DNA of 64,000 bases from assembly GCA_025435555.1 (NCBI GenBank), contig JAIWWG010000058.1, positions 173,378-237,377 on the forward strand, written 5' to 3'. The position numbers and the translations under genes were made by a program. This DNA comes from Chytriomyces cf. hyalinus JEL632 (taxonomy: Eukaryota > Chytridiomycota > Chytridiomycetes > Chytridiales > Chytriomycetaceae). Every line of letters begins with the position of its first letter. Positions within the stretch are counted from its first letter, which is position 1. Under the pieces are notes generated by a model. That model saw only the letters and a list, made by a program, of their open reading frames with translations. It did not search any database and was not told where the DNA came from. Shown here in pieces: positions 9,870 to 20,769 of this stretch.

Positions 9870-11108
9870 CACATTTTCGCACGAGATATCCCACGTATTC
9901 TTCCACCAATTTCTCGCTTGTCTTCTGATGTTGAGATGCATCCCGATGCAATTCCGCACATTTTCCCTAACAAACCTTTTTCATACTTTGACACCGTTAT
10001 TGCCGATCCCAAGTGCAAATACGACATGACATCATCAACCTGCGCGAATCGAATAGAAATCCATAAATTCTCGCCAATTGCGTTGCGTCCATGAAGCAAG
10101 AGAAGCATTTGACAGGCCTACCCTTTTTCGCCCCAACACGGCTTCAAATCTCTGGAAATTTCGCGCATCAGTTTCATCTACTCGCACACACAAAAAACTG
10201 CCCGCAGGAAAGGAGACGGGACTGCAGATGCTGTTCCAAGTTGCATCAGACAAAACAATCCAACATAGGAAGCAAACGATTCAGTTCGCGAACAAAAAGC
10301 CATCTCTCGAAAAAAAAGGGCCACAGCAGCGCAATTGCAGATTCCATCCCCAATGTCTGTGGAAGACTATCCAAAACAGGAAGCACAGAATCTGCGCGCG
10401 CACAAAAACTGTCGTTTCGAAAGCAACGCGACTGCATTTTTTGTTCCAATCTTCTCTGACACCATGTCCAGAACTGAAAGCAGAGCATCCAAATGCGCAT
10501 AAAGGTGGTCGAAGAAGGCCAAGCTAACTGTAGATTCCGGCCTGAGCTTTTCGCAAAGTGTTGATAACCGGAACCAGAGACTCAGCGCGAGCGCAACATC
10601 TGAATTTTGAAAGTAAGGAAACAGCCACCTTGGCCCCAATTTCTCTGATAAACTGTGAAAAACTGGAAGTAGAGTATCCGCACGAGCACAAAAGCGGACT
10701 TTGGAAAGAAACGCGACTGCAGCTTCCGTTCCGAGTTTCGCCGAAAGAGTTTCGAAAATAGGAAAGAGTGCCTCATGATGAGCACAAAAACCGTGGTTGA
10801 CAGTGACTGAACGGCATTCGTTGCTCCAATTTTGTTTGTGAGATGGTTCAGAGTTGAAGCAGCGCATGAGGCCGGCAAATGAAGCCTTTTTCGACAGTAA
10901 CGTATCCGCCGAGTCTTCGCCCACGAGTTGAACGACCGTAGTTCGAATGGCGGGACGACTTTTTGAGCCCGTATCGCCTGTGGTTGAAGTTGCAAGATGG
11001 CGGTGCGTAGATGACTTGATATCTCGACTGAAAACAATCGTAAGTTAATAAGTTGATGTTGATACGAGCGTGGATTGCTGGACGCAGGGTGCGGCATCTT
11101 GTGAACAT
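9870..11108 (-). pseudogene. Heavily decayed helical-repeat family member
   Basis: Begins with MFTRCRTLRPAIHARINI, a recognisable presequence, and keeps R-H-L-A and the start of repeat 1 (GEDSADTLLS). The body then shifts through all three frames, with repeat traces such as FCARAD and ALFPIFETLSAKLGTE about every 96 bp. The C-terminal domain is also degraded; only its DNA similarity to the other copies remains. Confidence 0.85.
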
Positions 11109-11528
11109 ACTCGTTTTTTTTTTTGTTTTTTTTTCTGTTCTTCCTCTTTCAAACGCGACCGTGCTCACCACAACTCCTGTCTCCCATCATGTCGAAAAAA
11201 AGCAGTCAGGGGAAGATGAATGCAACTCTACGCGTGAAGTGTCATCACTCCCAAAAAAAGGCACTCGCGCAACCTTCTTGCGCACTGGGAGGTTTCGGTC
11301 ACAGTTTGGTCAGGTGCAAGGATATGTGAGCACGGTTCAACGGATGAGTTCAGAAGCTTAATCGCCGCGATCGATCGTTGCGTCCATTTGAAAAAACAAA
11401 AACTTTGGTCGGCGAATAGGACGCATTCGAAATGCATTTCCAATCCCAGATTCCTATAAAAGGAACCCAACCCACCTGTCCACTTTCCAAATATGCACAA
11501 ACAAGTCATTACAAGCTCAACAACAACA
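11109..11528. other. Intergenic region and pirin promoter
   Basis: Divergent space between the decayed repeat gene and the pirin gene. Contains a T-rich run near 11115 and a TATA-like element at 11455-11462. No gene is seen. Confidence 0.55.
11455..11462 (+). promoter_or_regulatory. TATA-like element of the pirin gene
   Basis: TATAAAAG lies 67 bp before the pirin ATG, a plausible core-promoter distance. Only the sequence match supports it. Confidence 0.5.
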
Positions 11529-12750
11529 ATGTCCAAATTCACAATCAGAAGCATCGCAGCTGCGAGACCCATGGTGAGCCCAAACTCGCTCATACACGCT
11601 CAATACCCACTAATCCACCTTCCAACCCTCAGGAAACGCAAGATCCATTCCTCTTTGCCGTATACCACAAGGACCACTACCCAGCCGGCGATGACCAAAT
11701 GCAGGCTCCTCGTCGAGGAAACGGCAGTGACTGGAGCGAAGGAGCTCCGTACCGGATGTACCACGGCGATCGCGTGCCGGGATTCCCTCAACACCCACAC
11801 AGAGGCTTCGAGACTGTCACATGTACGATCGAAGGTCTGATTGACCACACGGATTCAACGGGATGTTCTGGACGGTATGTTCCTCCCTTCCGTGTTGGCA
11901 CAAACCATTTGGCTGAAAACAATCACGGCTTTTACAGATACGGAAACGGAGATTTGCAGTGGATGACGGCAGGAAAGGGTGTCGTGCATGGAGAAATGCT
12001 GCCGCTGATCAAGCAAACACCCGATGGCAATGTCATCAAGTGGTTTCAGATCTGGCTCAATCTGCCCAAAAAATCAAAGATGGTCGATCCCAACCAGAGT
12101 GAGTTTCTTTCTTTCCATTGTCAATACCCTCCGTTTTATGCTAACTCTGGCTATGTTGAACAGTGATGCACTGGGCCGAGAAGATTACAAAATTCACAAC
12201 CCCAGATTCCCTTACAACCGCAACTGTATGGGCTGGATCCCTCCACGGCCACAAAGCATTACCCCCCATCCGCGATTCATGGGCAAACGAAGAATCAAAC
12301 CCGGGAAACGACGTCAACATTTGGTTCCTGCAAATCCAACCCGGCGGCAGCATCACGCTCCCAAAAGCTGCTTCATCTCGCAGCACGCGTAGTCTCTACT
12401 TTGTCGAAGGCACCGCACTTACTCTGAACGGGGTCACAAAAGTGCCTGATTTAAGTCAAGTCGAGTTTTCAGACCCAAGCCAAGAAGAAGTGTTGCTCGA
12501 AAACTTGGGACCCAAGCTGGTTGAAGTGCTTGTTCTGCAAGGAAGAAAGATGGGAGAACCTGTTGCCAAGCATGGACCATTTGTCATGAACACGCAGGAG
12601 GAGATTATGCAGGCGTTCAATGACTACCGAACAACGCAGTTTGGAGGGTGGCCGTGGCCTGAGGATGCCATGGTGTTCCCACGGGAGAAGGGAAGATTTT
12701 TAGCATTGAAGGGAGTCGCCGAAGAGCTGCCACCCAAAAAGCAAGACTGA
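11529..12750 (+). CDS. Pirin-family bicupin protein
   Basis: Exons are 11529-11573, 11633-12098 and 12164-12750 (introns 59 and 65 nt, the second with CTAAC), giving 365 residues. The N-terminal cupin carries the family metal-site motif PQHPHRGFETVT, with further His and Glu in the LQWMTAGKGVVHGEM block. This is followed by the second cupin (IQPGGSITLPKAASSR) and a C-terminal FNDYRTTQFGGWPWP tail typical of pirins. Pirins are iron-binding proteins: some act as quercetin dioxygenases, others as transcription cofactors. No substrate can be told from sequence. A short first exon encodes only 15 residues. A decayed second copy lies downstream past a tRNA. Confidence 0.93.
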
Positions 12751-12906
12751 TGTGAAGTGCGTCAATACCTATTATGAATAAAATGTGCAGTTTAATTGGA
12801 TGTTTCTTCCACCCTCACATTTGATCGCCTGTAATTGAGCTGATGGCGCGTGACGTTACCGCAATGACATTGAAATAAAATGGCAGCAGGAGCGAGAAAA
12901 GGAGAT

Positions 12907-12978
12907 GTTCGCGCCCGGGATCGAACCGGGGACCACAAGTGTGTTAGACTTGTGTGATAACCACTACACCACGCGAAC
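12907..12978 (-). tRNA. tRNA-Val(AAC)
   Basis: 72-nt cloverleaf without intron. The acceptor stem GTTCGCG pairs with CGCGAAC, the anticodon stem CAAGT pairs with ACTTG around loop CTAACAC (anticodon AAC), and the T arm is GGTTCGATCCC. A-box-like GTGTAGTGG is present. It lies between the intact and the decayed pirin copies. Confidence 0.96.
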
Positions 12979-13079
12979 TTGTTAGTTCAGGACTGAATGG
13001 GCTTTTATTAACACAATGTGAGTCTTTTCCATGCGTTTTCTTTTGGGCAGAACGCGCTGTTTGACAGTCTGTTTTCTCT

Positions 13080-13580
13080 TCAGGGATTCACTGGACGGAA
13101 AATATCCCAACCTTAACTTCGAGCGACTCACTCACAATAGCTACCATCTGGGCTGGCTCGTTCGAGAAACAAGAGGCACTTTCTCCACCACCACATTCCT
13201 GGTCGAATCCTGCAACAAACCCTGACAGCAATGTCCACATCTGGTTCCTGCAAATGAAACCAGGAGCGAAATACGCGCTCCCAAAGCCAGCATCATCCCA
13301 TTGTACTTTGTTGAAGGCAACGGAGTCACGCTCCTGGATCCAATCACTCTCACCAAAACACATGTGCCTGTAAACTCGGCAGTCACTTTCGAAACTAACG
13401 CCAACGCAGTCATTATCGAACTTGCAGCATCTTCCGCAGCAGCCGAGATTCTTGTTCTGGAATGAAGTCCCATTGGTGAGCCCATCTCGCGGCATGGCCC
13501 GTCATGAACTCGCGTGAGGAGGTGGTGCAGGCTTTCAATGATTATCGGACAACGCAGTTTGGGGGGTGGGGGATTCTTTT
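13080..13580 (+). pseudogene. Decayed C-terminal half of a second pirin gene
   Basis: Traces of the pirin second cupin appear in shifting frames: a NVHIWFLQMKPGAKYALPK match, a LVLE block, and FNDYRTTQFGGW near 13535-13568. The first cupin is missing and at least two frame breaks and stops are present. It derives from a duplication of the gene at 11529. Confidence 0.85.
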
Positions 13581-13877
13581 GTGTTTACTCGAGAGCAGGA
13601 ACGGTTTCTTCAGTCGTCTAACGGTGACATGATGTATCCTCCATCGTTAGGAACTGATGGCCCACTTTTTGCTGGTTCTGAACAGAATCAACAATAAACA
13701 TACCTCCAACCGTCAATTCTGTATCATCAATAAAGGAAAGCTAAAATGCTCTTACAAAGGTGCGTTATTAAATACTCGAGAAAAGTCCTGGTCTGGTTGC
13801 AAGTTCGGAAAATGAACTTGTGAGAAGATAAACAAAATAGCCATCCAAATCCCTGCTGAGCTTACCACTCCAACAAC

Positions 13878-14840
13878 TTGTCCGAAAATTCGAAGCTGAT
13901 GAAAAAGCTGATAGCTTGGTGCCAGGCTATAATCCAGCACTGTCGAATCTGGGTCAGTCATGCCGTCTTGGCATCGAAGCTTGCAAAGGCATCTTTTGGA
14001 CAACGGGCCAGAGAACGGAGCGCAGCACAGATCAACTTCCTCTCATCCATTAAGATTCATTGGCAGACTCCTTTAACGGAGTCTGCTGAAACTGGTTATT
14101 CTCTCTGTCGTTGCGTGCGCGCCGTTGATTCGATTCATCAATCGTTGGATCCAAATGCGCCGAGGTGTGTGATCAGCGGATGGAACGATGGGTCGTCTCA
14201 TGTTTCAGTTAAGGCGTATATAAATGGAAGTCGGAGCGACAGTGACTGCCCAAGATACTCCGACTGGGATGCAACTGTGATATATTTTGAGAAGGCCAGA
14301 CAGTTGGGGACCATTGTGCCACGTGCTGCCTTGGTTTTTGATGCCTGCGGCGCTCGACCGACGAGGCTTTGACAAAACCTACTGGGATAATAAGGAGGTC
14401 AAGAGTCACTCTTATCCGAGTGATCGGTGCATAAAGTCGTTTGGGGCAAAGGCTCTGCGCTCGACCCCGAACCACGTTTTGCATTATTGCGGGTACTCGA
14501 CTGAGACTCGTGCCATCTGCAATGGTCGATGAACCTTATATCCCTGAACATGAACTGTGCGAAAATGCTGGGATTGTGTCAGACATTGTCGATGGCCTGG
14601 ACTTTTGCCAGTTTCTTGCGCGACCCGTTGCCTGCTTCCAAATTCGCTGCGGTGACTTCAACGGGCGCACAAAGCAAAGCACGGCATCAACGACAGTTTA
14701 CCGACGCTCGCAAAATGGATTCAACTCGCGCATATTCTCCAAACTCAAAATCAAACACGCATTTTGATCATCGCCAACAGCAACGAATCTGAAGCCATTG
14801 AACTCCAAAATGTAATTCCTGGTGCTGTTATTAGGATGTA
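13878..14840 (+). pseudogene. Decayed coding region of unknown function, glycosyltransferase-like end
   Basis: Protein-like stretches follow one another in different frames: 13878-14330 (containing VISGWNDGSSHVSVKAYING), 14330-14530 (KTYWDNKEVKSHSYP), 14526-14680 (VACFQIRCGDF), and 14685-14840 (LPTLAKWIQLAHILQTQN, RILIIANSNESEAIE, then a stop). The IRCGDF block followed by a beta-strand-like LIIANSNE resembles the R-x-GD and S/N-D/N-E arrangement of some GT-B or fucosyltransferase-like enzymes, but this is weak. Introns could join some frames, yet no convincing splice set was found. Confidence 0.35.
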
Positions 14841-15131
14841 AGAAGTCAGGGCACCCCAGCTGCGGACATACAGGTCTTAAAGCAGAGACGGAGCAGGAAT
14901 CTTGCGCTCAGAGCGACTTGTTCTTTGGTACGCGTTTTCGCTGCGCATTAATCGCTTGCGCGCTATCAAGTCGAAATATTTAAGCAACGTTTTTGTTCGC
15001 CACGTTTTCCGCCTTTCTGCCCTATATCCAGCAAAGGGGACTTGATAATAATTTCAAGACAGAATTGATACAATTGTTCGAGGTGTTTATTGCGTTGACT
15101 CGCAAGTAAAATGGTATGAAAAAGTCAGCAC

Positions 15132-15791
15132 TCAGTAGTAGTTCTTGCCAGACTCAACACACCCAGAGAATGCACTGCTCACTGAGCACACAAGTCCATA
15201 TTTGCCGCAGTTATCGCTGTACTGCCAGTGCGCTGTGGGTCCAGCTGGTCCACAGACATAAATCTTGTTGTTTCCCTCGCCGCACGCGTATTGTCCTTGG
15301 TATCCCACGCAGGATGCGCCTTCCTCATATCCACCGTAGTTTGATACACGAATGCGGCTGGATTGTTTGTATTGTTGAGGCGGTGGTGGAGCCTGGTAGT
15401 TTTGCTGAGGAGGTGGTGGAGCCTGGTAGTATTGCTGAGAAGGAGGAGCCGGCTTGTATGGCGTGTCATACGAAGATCCGCTGTCGTAAGAGGAGCCGCT
15501 GCCAGTGCATCCGGCCCAGCTGGCATCTGCAAAACATTGACCAACGGCGCTGCAGTCGGAGCTGAATTGCCAGTGGGCAGTGGGACCGGCTGGACCACAA
15601 GTGAGCATTTTGGTTCCATCACAGCAGAAGTTGAGGTTGTTGTTCTTTTGGTTTGGGTTGCAGGAGGATCCCTTCACGCATGGAGTTTGAGCAGCGTAGT
15701 TTGAAGGGGAGTTGTTGGATTGCTGGAGGTAGTTGCTTGGGGCAGCTGAAGCGATGGCGGCCAAGGCAGAGAAGAGGGCAGTGTATTGCAT
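15132..15791 (-). CDS. Secreted cysteine-rich two-module protein (copy 1)
   Basis: 219 residues, single exon. A signal peptide (MQYTALFSALAAIASAAP) is followed by module 1 (about 38-95, eight Cys, CCDGTKMLTCGPAGPTAHWQ), a Pro/Gln/Tyr linker with three APP(P)xQQ(N)Y units (about 108-140), and module 2 (about 155-215, six Cys, YVCGPAGPTAHWQYSDNC). The shared CGPAGPTAHWQ core shows that the modules are homologous. A carbohydrate-binding or wall role would suit a secreted, disulphide-rich, aromatic module pair, but no known family is recognised. The paralogue at 41371 differs at only a handful of residues. Confidence 0.85.
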   Translation of the reverse strand: MQYTALFSALAAIASAAPSNYLQQSNNSPSNYAAQTPCVKGSSCNPNQKNNNLNFCCDGTKMLTCGPAGPTAHWQFSSDCSAVGQCFADASWAGCTGSGSSYDSGSSYDTPYKPAPPSQQYYQAPPPPQQNYQAPPPPQQYKQSSRIRVSNYGGYEEGASCVGYQGQYACGEGNNKIYVCGPAGPTAHWQYSDNCGKYGLVCSVSSAFSGCVESGKNYY

Positions 15792-15842
15792 TTGTGAGTT
15801 TGAAGTTGTTGTTGTGGGAGGGAAGAGGGAATATCCATGCCG

Positions 15843-15850
15843 TTTATATG
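15843..15850 (-). promoter_or_regulatory. TATA-like element of Cys-rich gene copy 1
   Basis: Reads CATATAAA on the minus strand, about 55 bp upstream of the ATG. It is conserved in the duplicate promoter at 42082. Confidence 0.5.
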
Positions 15851-15935
15851 CGTTTGGGTCAGTCGTGTTCGATTGAACACTTTCAGGATTCGAACCTTGG
15901 GTTGGTTGACAAACTCAAATTTGTCGAACTTTTGT

Positions 15936-16164
15936 TATTTTTGGTGTTCAACATCAAAACAAGCATCCTGAGCAATAACAAAGAACAACGAACGCGGTTT
16001 TGCTTTCATTGCTTCGAAAAGTAGAACGGACAAACCCCAACGCATCCATCCATCACCAAGTGAATGAATGCATGCGCAACTTCAGGCGCGACTGACTTTT
16101 CATTGTCTTTGGATGCACGCCTTCGTGTTTTCTGGCCAGTGTTTTGGGACTCCCGATTCACCAA
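15936..16164. other. Intergenic, no feature seen
   Basis: Unique sequence between the segmental duplication and the duplicated subtilase 3' end. Confidence 0.5.
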
Positions 16165-16450
16165 TGACAAGAAATGATCAATAACGAAATATCAACAAAC
16201 CATCATATTTTTTACTTTCAACTAAAACACAAGAGAAAAAAAAACGACCAACACGTATCCAACCGATAAAACGCACTAAAAATAAAAATAAAAAAAGAGA
16301 AGCGAGAGAGTATAAATTTAAATCTAGAGCAACAGAGCGAGACCGGCAAAAGCGGCAAAAGTGCAAGCAACAGTCGAAACTGTGCTGGACTTGTACAAGT
16401 TGGTTGGCTTGGGGGTGGCGGTGGGTGCTGAGGCATTGATGGTTGGGACA
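16165..16450. repeat. Duplicated subtilase 3' end (copy A)
   Basis: Matches 17215-17500 in direct orientation: the 3' flank (AACAAACCATCATATTTTTT, then an A-rich stretch) and the codons for the subtilase C-terminal GPI-type tail (PKPTNLYKSS). The two copies bracket unrelated sequence at about 16451-17214. Confidence 0.85.
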
Positions 16451-17228
16451 GGTTGGGAGGGGACCGTTTCTAGGGTGGTTCCAGTGGTGGCTGTCTGTTG
16501 AGCAATCTCATCGCGCAATAAAGAACGTACTTCCGCCAGTTCGGTGCGCAGGTTGGCGATCTCGTCGCGCAGGCGATCATGTTCCTCCCGGGTGGCCTTC
16601 CTCTCCGATAGGATTGGCGGCGGGGTCACTTCCACGCGCGCATGCTTTGGAGATGGCGACCCTGCCTGTTCCGAAGCCTCCCGTTTTTCGCCCTTTACAT
16701 CAGCGGCCGTGTATTCCACTAAGAACTGGAACTCAGGCAGTTCCATCTGGTGTCCATTCGTGTTAAGCGACTCCGCAGGGAAGAGGAAGGTAATGGTTGA
16801 GTCGGTGGATGCATGCACGAACTGACTTGTCCTGAAATTGCATGAATAGGTGAGTCATAAGGTGAGTCATCAGGTAATGAAAGCACGAACTGTCTTCCAG
16901 CGACTGCTTGCTCAATCGTCCGTCCTGATCGATTGAGATAGAGGAGCATGCCAAGCATGCGCGAACGGTTGAGCTCCGTGATTTGCTCGGGCGTGATCAC
17001 CCTTTCCGCGGTGACTTTGCGAAACCAGGCATGCATGGGCTGCTCCATCAGTTTGATAGGGAACTACTTCCAGAATTGCGACGCACTGTCACTATCCCAC
17101 AGTACATCTCGATTGCCCGCCCGGCGAGTGGACAGAATTGGGTGATGGGACACGAACGGCATGAATTTATTGGGCAAAGTGGAGCCAAACCCCTGTGCGA
17201 TCATGCGGCCAAGGAAGTGATCAAGAAG
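16324..17228 (-). pseudogene. Chimeric reading frame: unknown coiled-coil gene fragment fused to a subtilase GPI tail
   Basis: On the minus strand an unrecognised coding stretch starts abruptly at the repeat edge (about 17228), is interrupted by a TAG at 17064-17066, resumes at MEQPMHAWFRKVTAERVITP (17048), and can be spliced by a 59-nt intron (16832-16890). It continues into a charged coiled coil (REEHDRLRDEIANLRTELAE) and then, without a frame break, into the subtilase C-terminal tail ending GLALLL. From the ATG at 17048 this gives 221 residues. It has no signal peptide, so the GPI-type tail would be non-functional. Likely a gene fragment captured between two copies of the protease 3' end. 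Confidence 0.6.
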
Positions 17229-17500
17229 CAAATATAAACAAACCATCATATTTTTTACTTTCAACTAAAACACAAGAGAAAAGAAAACGACCAACAAGTA
17301 TCCAACCGATAAAACGCACCAAAAAAAAAGAAAAAAAAAGAGAAGCAAGAGAGTATAAAACGTCTACTTTTTTTTTTTTAAAAAATCTAGAGCATCAAAG
17401 CGAGACCGGCAAAAGCGGCAAAAGCGCTAGCAACAGTCGAAACTGCGCTGGACTTGTACAAGTTGGTTGGCTTGGGGGTAGCGGGTGCTGGTGGGGCAGC
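17215..17500. repeat. Duplicated subtilase 3' end (copy B, in its native place)
   Basis: Direct repeat of 16165-16450; here it forms the true 3' end and C-terminal codons of subtilase 1. Confidence 0.85.
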
Positions 17501-20500
17501 GTAGGTGGGGGAGGCAATGATGACTGGGACGTAGGTTGGTGCAACGCTGGCAGATGCAGATGGGGCAACGCTGGCAGATGCGGATGGGGCAACGCTGGCG
17601 GAGCCACTTGGGTCAGAGACGACTGAGGAAACAGTGGCGGCTGAACCAGTAGCAGCAGAGGCAGTGGCAGCAGAACCAGTAGCGACAACAGTTCCAGTAG
17701 ACGCAGAAGAGCCGACAACAGTTCCAGTGGAAGCAGAAGAACCAGCAGTAGTAGCAACAGAGCTAGCAGAAGAAGCAGTGGCGGTAGTAGCAACAGAAGA
17801 AGCAGTCGAAGCAGAGCTGGATGGCTCAACTTCACCGGTGGAAAGCTTAAACTTTGGGGACAAGATGACGTCAAAGTCGTTTTCGTTTTTGCTGTCGAGA
17901 ATGCAAAAGTTTTTGACGGCAGTGAACTTGACCTTGTACTCTCCCTGGGGGAGGGCGGCAGCGTAACCGCTGGCGTTGTAGGCCTTTCCAAAGAATCCCC
18001 AAACGTTGGGTGGAGCAGCTGGTGCAGCGCCAGCGTAGGAGTGTCTCTGCATGGGGACGAAGAGGGCAGCAGTGACTGGGTTTCCTTCCGTAATCAAATC
18101 GGTAAGTTGAATGTAGATGGGGGCGGAGGTGTTGAAACCAGCGGCCTCAAGGGAGCTGGATCTCTTGGACACGCCTTGGGCAATGATTTCGATAAACGCT
18201 CCACGGGTGGTACTCGAAGCAACAGCCAAAAGACCAGCACCAGTTGTAGCGTTGATGACGGCTCCTTCAGTCAAAGTGTTAAAGTCCATGTCGGCAAAGA
18301 GTCCAGTGGACACAGAGGGAAGACCGGTTGGCTTGCCCCATCTTTCAGCAAGGGAGGCAGATTCGCGAGACCAAATGGCCTTGCTCTTGTAGGATCCAAG
18401 AACTCCTGCGTATGGAACATGGATTGGGTAGTCTGCCTGGTTAGACGCGGAGATATAAATGTATCCAGAGTAGATTGGGAGTGGAGTAAGAGCAGTTTCT
18501 TCGGTAAACTGGACAGTAACCTGCGCAGATGCGCCGGCAGCAATGGTCAGAGAGTTGACGGAGAAGGAAAGCTGGGCGTGCTGGTCCTCAGTGAAGGTGG
18601 TGGTGGTGGCATCCTGGGTAAAGTCATCTCCGGCCAAGTATCCGTTCACAGTGGCAGCATTGAGGTAAGACAACTCGTATGTGACTGGCTCAACATCGTT
18701 GTTTTGGATAGTCAGGACGGTGGAGGGCTTAAAGTTCTCAGTGTCGTTCAGGGCAATGGCAGATGGGAGGACAAGAGACTTGGTGGAAGCGGCAAAGAAG
18801 GCGTTGACCAAACCAGCTCCTTGGTAAGCGACAGAGTTGAAGGATTTGGACTGGTAGATGTTTCTTGGGGAAGCAGTGTTTTGCAGGTATCCACGGACTT
18901 CCTCAAACTTGATTCCACGAGCTTGTCTCTGCTGAAGAAGCAGGGCAGTGACTCCGGCAGAGTACGGGGACGCCATGGAAGTTCCACTGTATGATCCGTA
19001 TGGAACAGCGTAGTTTTCAACCTGGGCAGCGTGGACAGACACAGTGCTGTAAACTTGACCACCGAGACCTCCAAAGTCTGGCTTGATTTCCAAGTCGAGG
19101 GACAAACCGGGGGACGAGAAGGAAGAGATGGTTCCGGCGGTTGGGATTGGGTAAGGCTTCTGCTTGGTGGTGAAGACAAAGTTTGGCTTTCCACCAGCCT
19201 TGATCTTGGCAATCAAGGCAAGACCTCCGGCGCGACTCAAGAACATGCTTGGGAGACCCTTGTTACCAGCGATTCCGACGAGTTCATCGGTGTTTCCGTA
19301 AAGAATACATTGGGCAGCTCCTGCAGCGAGTGCGTAACCGCAACGCTTGGAGCTTCCTCCCTGAGTGGTGCTTCCCCAACGAAGGAGGAGGGCCTTTCCT
19401 TTAGCAGCTGGGTTAAGGTTGGTGGCTCCATCGGTCTGAAGATCAGTGTCATCGGCAGTGAGGTCTAAAAATTTGAAAAGTCAGATACGGGGGCGTGAAT
19501 GAATCAGGTTTACTGGCTTACCGTTGACAACAATGTCCAAGACCTGGCCATCAACGAATGAAGCATTGTTTTGGCCCAAACCGTAGAAGTAGGACTGGTC
19601 ATCAATAGTAGAGTATGGCAAAGGAGTGACGGTGTTGTCGAACGAGGCAACAGAGAGACCACCTTGAGCGTTACTGGGGTTTCCAGTCACTTGAAGACCC
19701 TTGGCACCAGAGTTACCGGCAGATGCAATGACAATGTGTCCGTATTTTCCAACAATGCTAGCGGCAATGGTGTCGGGCTCATCGGAGTAGTCTGGGCCAC
19801 CACCAAGAGACAGGTTGATGATATCAGCACCGGCATCAGCGGCTCTGTAAATGGCAGCAGTGACAATATCGGTTCCAGTGTTGTCAGCTGGGCATCCAAA
19901 GACTCTGAATGCGAGAAGGTTGGCCTCATAGGCGACACCGGTGAATGGAACGGCTGGCTCGAATCCTCCTTCAACAATGTTACGCGCGTCGGCGGCAACG
20001 ATACCGGCGACGTGAGTTCCGTGGGAGTTTCCACTGCAATTGTCGATGGGGTCATCGTCTGGGACTGGCACTGGGTTGGCGGCAGAGTAGTCGTCACCGA
20101 CCAAGTCGTATCCACCAAGGACCTTGAATCCTTTTCCGATACCACCTCCAAGGGCTGGGTGCAAGTAGTAGATACCACTGTCAATGATGGCGACGGTGAT
20201 TCCCTTTCCGGTAAGTCCGAGCTTGTTGCGTGCATCGTTCACACCTAGAATGAGTTACACGATCAGTTTGCACATCGGATCAATCACTTTAAAATACATC
20301 CGTACCAGTGATGGAGTGGTAAGCTTCGTCGCTAATTGGGTGTCCGGCATCGCCTGATGCTACGACTGGCTGTGGGGCAGGTCTCGAAGTGACAACAGAG
20401 AAGGAAGACGCCCTGGGGAGTCCGGCAAAGATGGTATCAGCGTCCTCTGCAAAATCAGGAATGGGATTACAAATACGGTCTCAAGAGATGGGATCATATA

Positions 20501-20769
20501 AGGGGGACAGAAAACTCACGACAGTCTCCGACGAGCTGAACAGAGACAAAGTTGGCGTATTTGTTATTGATGGAGGTACGCTCTGTCCACTGGATACCCT
20601 TTCCGGCGAGGTGCTGGTTCAGGAGGGCATGGCCATCAACGCCTTGCTCAAAGTCGATGAGGAAAGCGCAGGTGAGGGCGTTGGGTGCATCGACCGGGGC
20701 ACCACGTCTAACAAGGGCGAATGTCTGGGAGGCCAGGAGCAGCGAGGAGAGGAGACCCGTCAGCTGCAT
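17387..20769 (-). CDS. Secreted subtilase 1 (S8 family, PA domain, GPI-type tail), frame broken in exon 2
   Basis: Exons 20520-20769, 20306-20447, 19522-20244 and 17387-19464 follow the same four-exon plan as the neighbours. Order: signal peptide, propeptide with NFVSVQLVGDC, S8 core with Asp in VAIIDSGIYY, His in SHGTHVAGIVA, PA domain (LLLRWG, then RCGYALAAGA), Ser in SGTSMASPYSAG, Fn3-like region, a very long Ala/Ser/Thr/Val linker (about 130 residues), and a PKPTNLYKSS...LALML tail as for GPI anchoring. Exon 2 carries one extra base near 20400 relative to the paralogues; it leads to a stop before exon 3. If this is an assembly error the protein has about 1063 residues; otherwise it is a very young pseudogene. 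Probably an extracellular digestive protease. Confidence 0.85.

Larger units (their letters stand above)
15116..15935. repeat. Left copy of an 0.8-kb segmental duplication
   Basis: Near-identical to 41357-42173, same orientation. It spans the whole Cys-rich gene, its 5' leader and about 145 bp of promoter. Similarity stops just past TTTGTCGAACTTTT upstream, and fades just past the stop codon downstream. Confidence 0.9.

Noticed and set aside
6464-11108. Could the 96-bp periodic array be a CRISPR array or satellite DNA?
   Set aside because: The periodic unit is coding (32 codons), with changes concentrated at two codons, and there are no identical short repeats with unique spacers.
15880-15915. 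TCAGGATTCGAACCTTGGG upstream of the Cys-rich gene (also at 42120-42150) looks like a tRNA T arm / B box.
   Set aside because: No acceptor, D or anticodon stems can be built around it in either copy.
18041-18994. Long Gly/Ser/Val-rich frames on the plus strand through the subtilase genes (also 21479-22768, 22922-23740, 29415-30005).
   Set aside because: Antisense of well-supported S8 protease exons; composition is explained by codon bias of the real strand.
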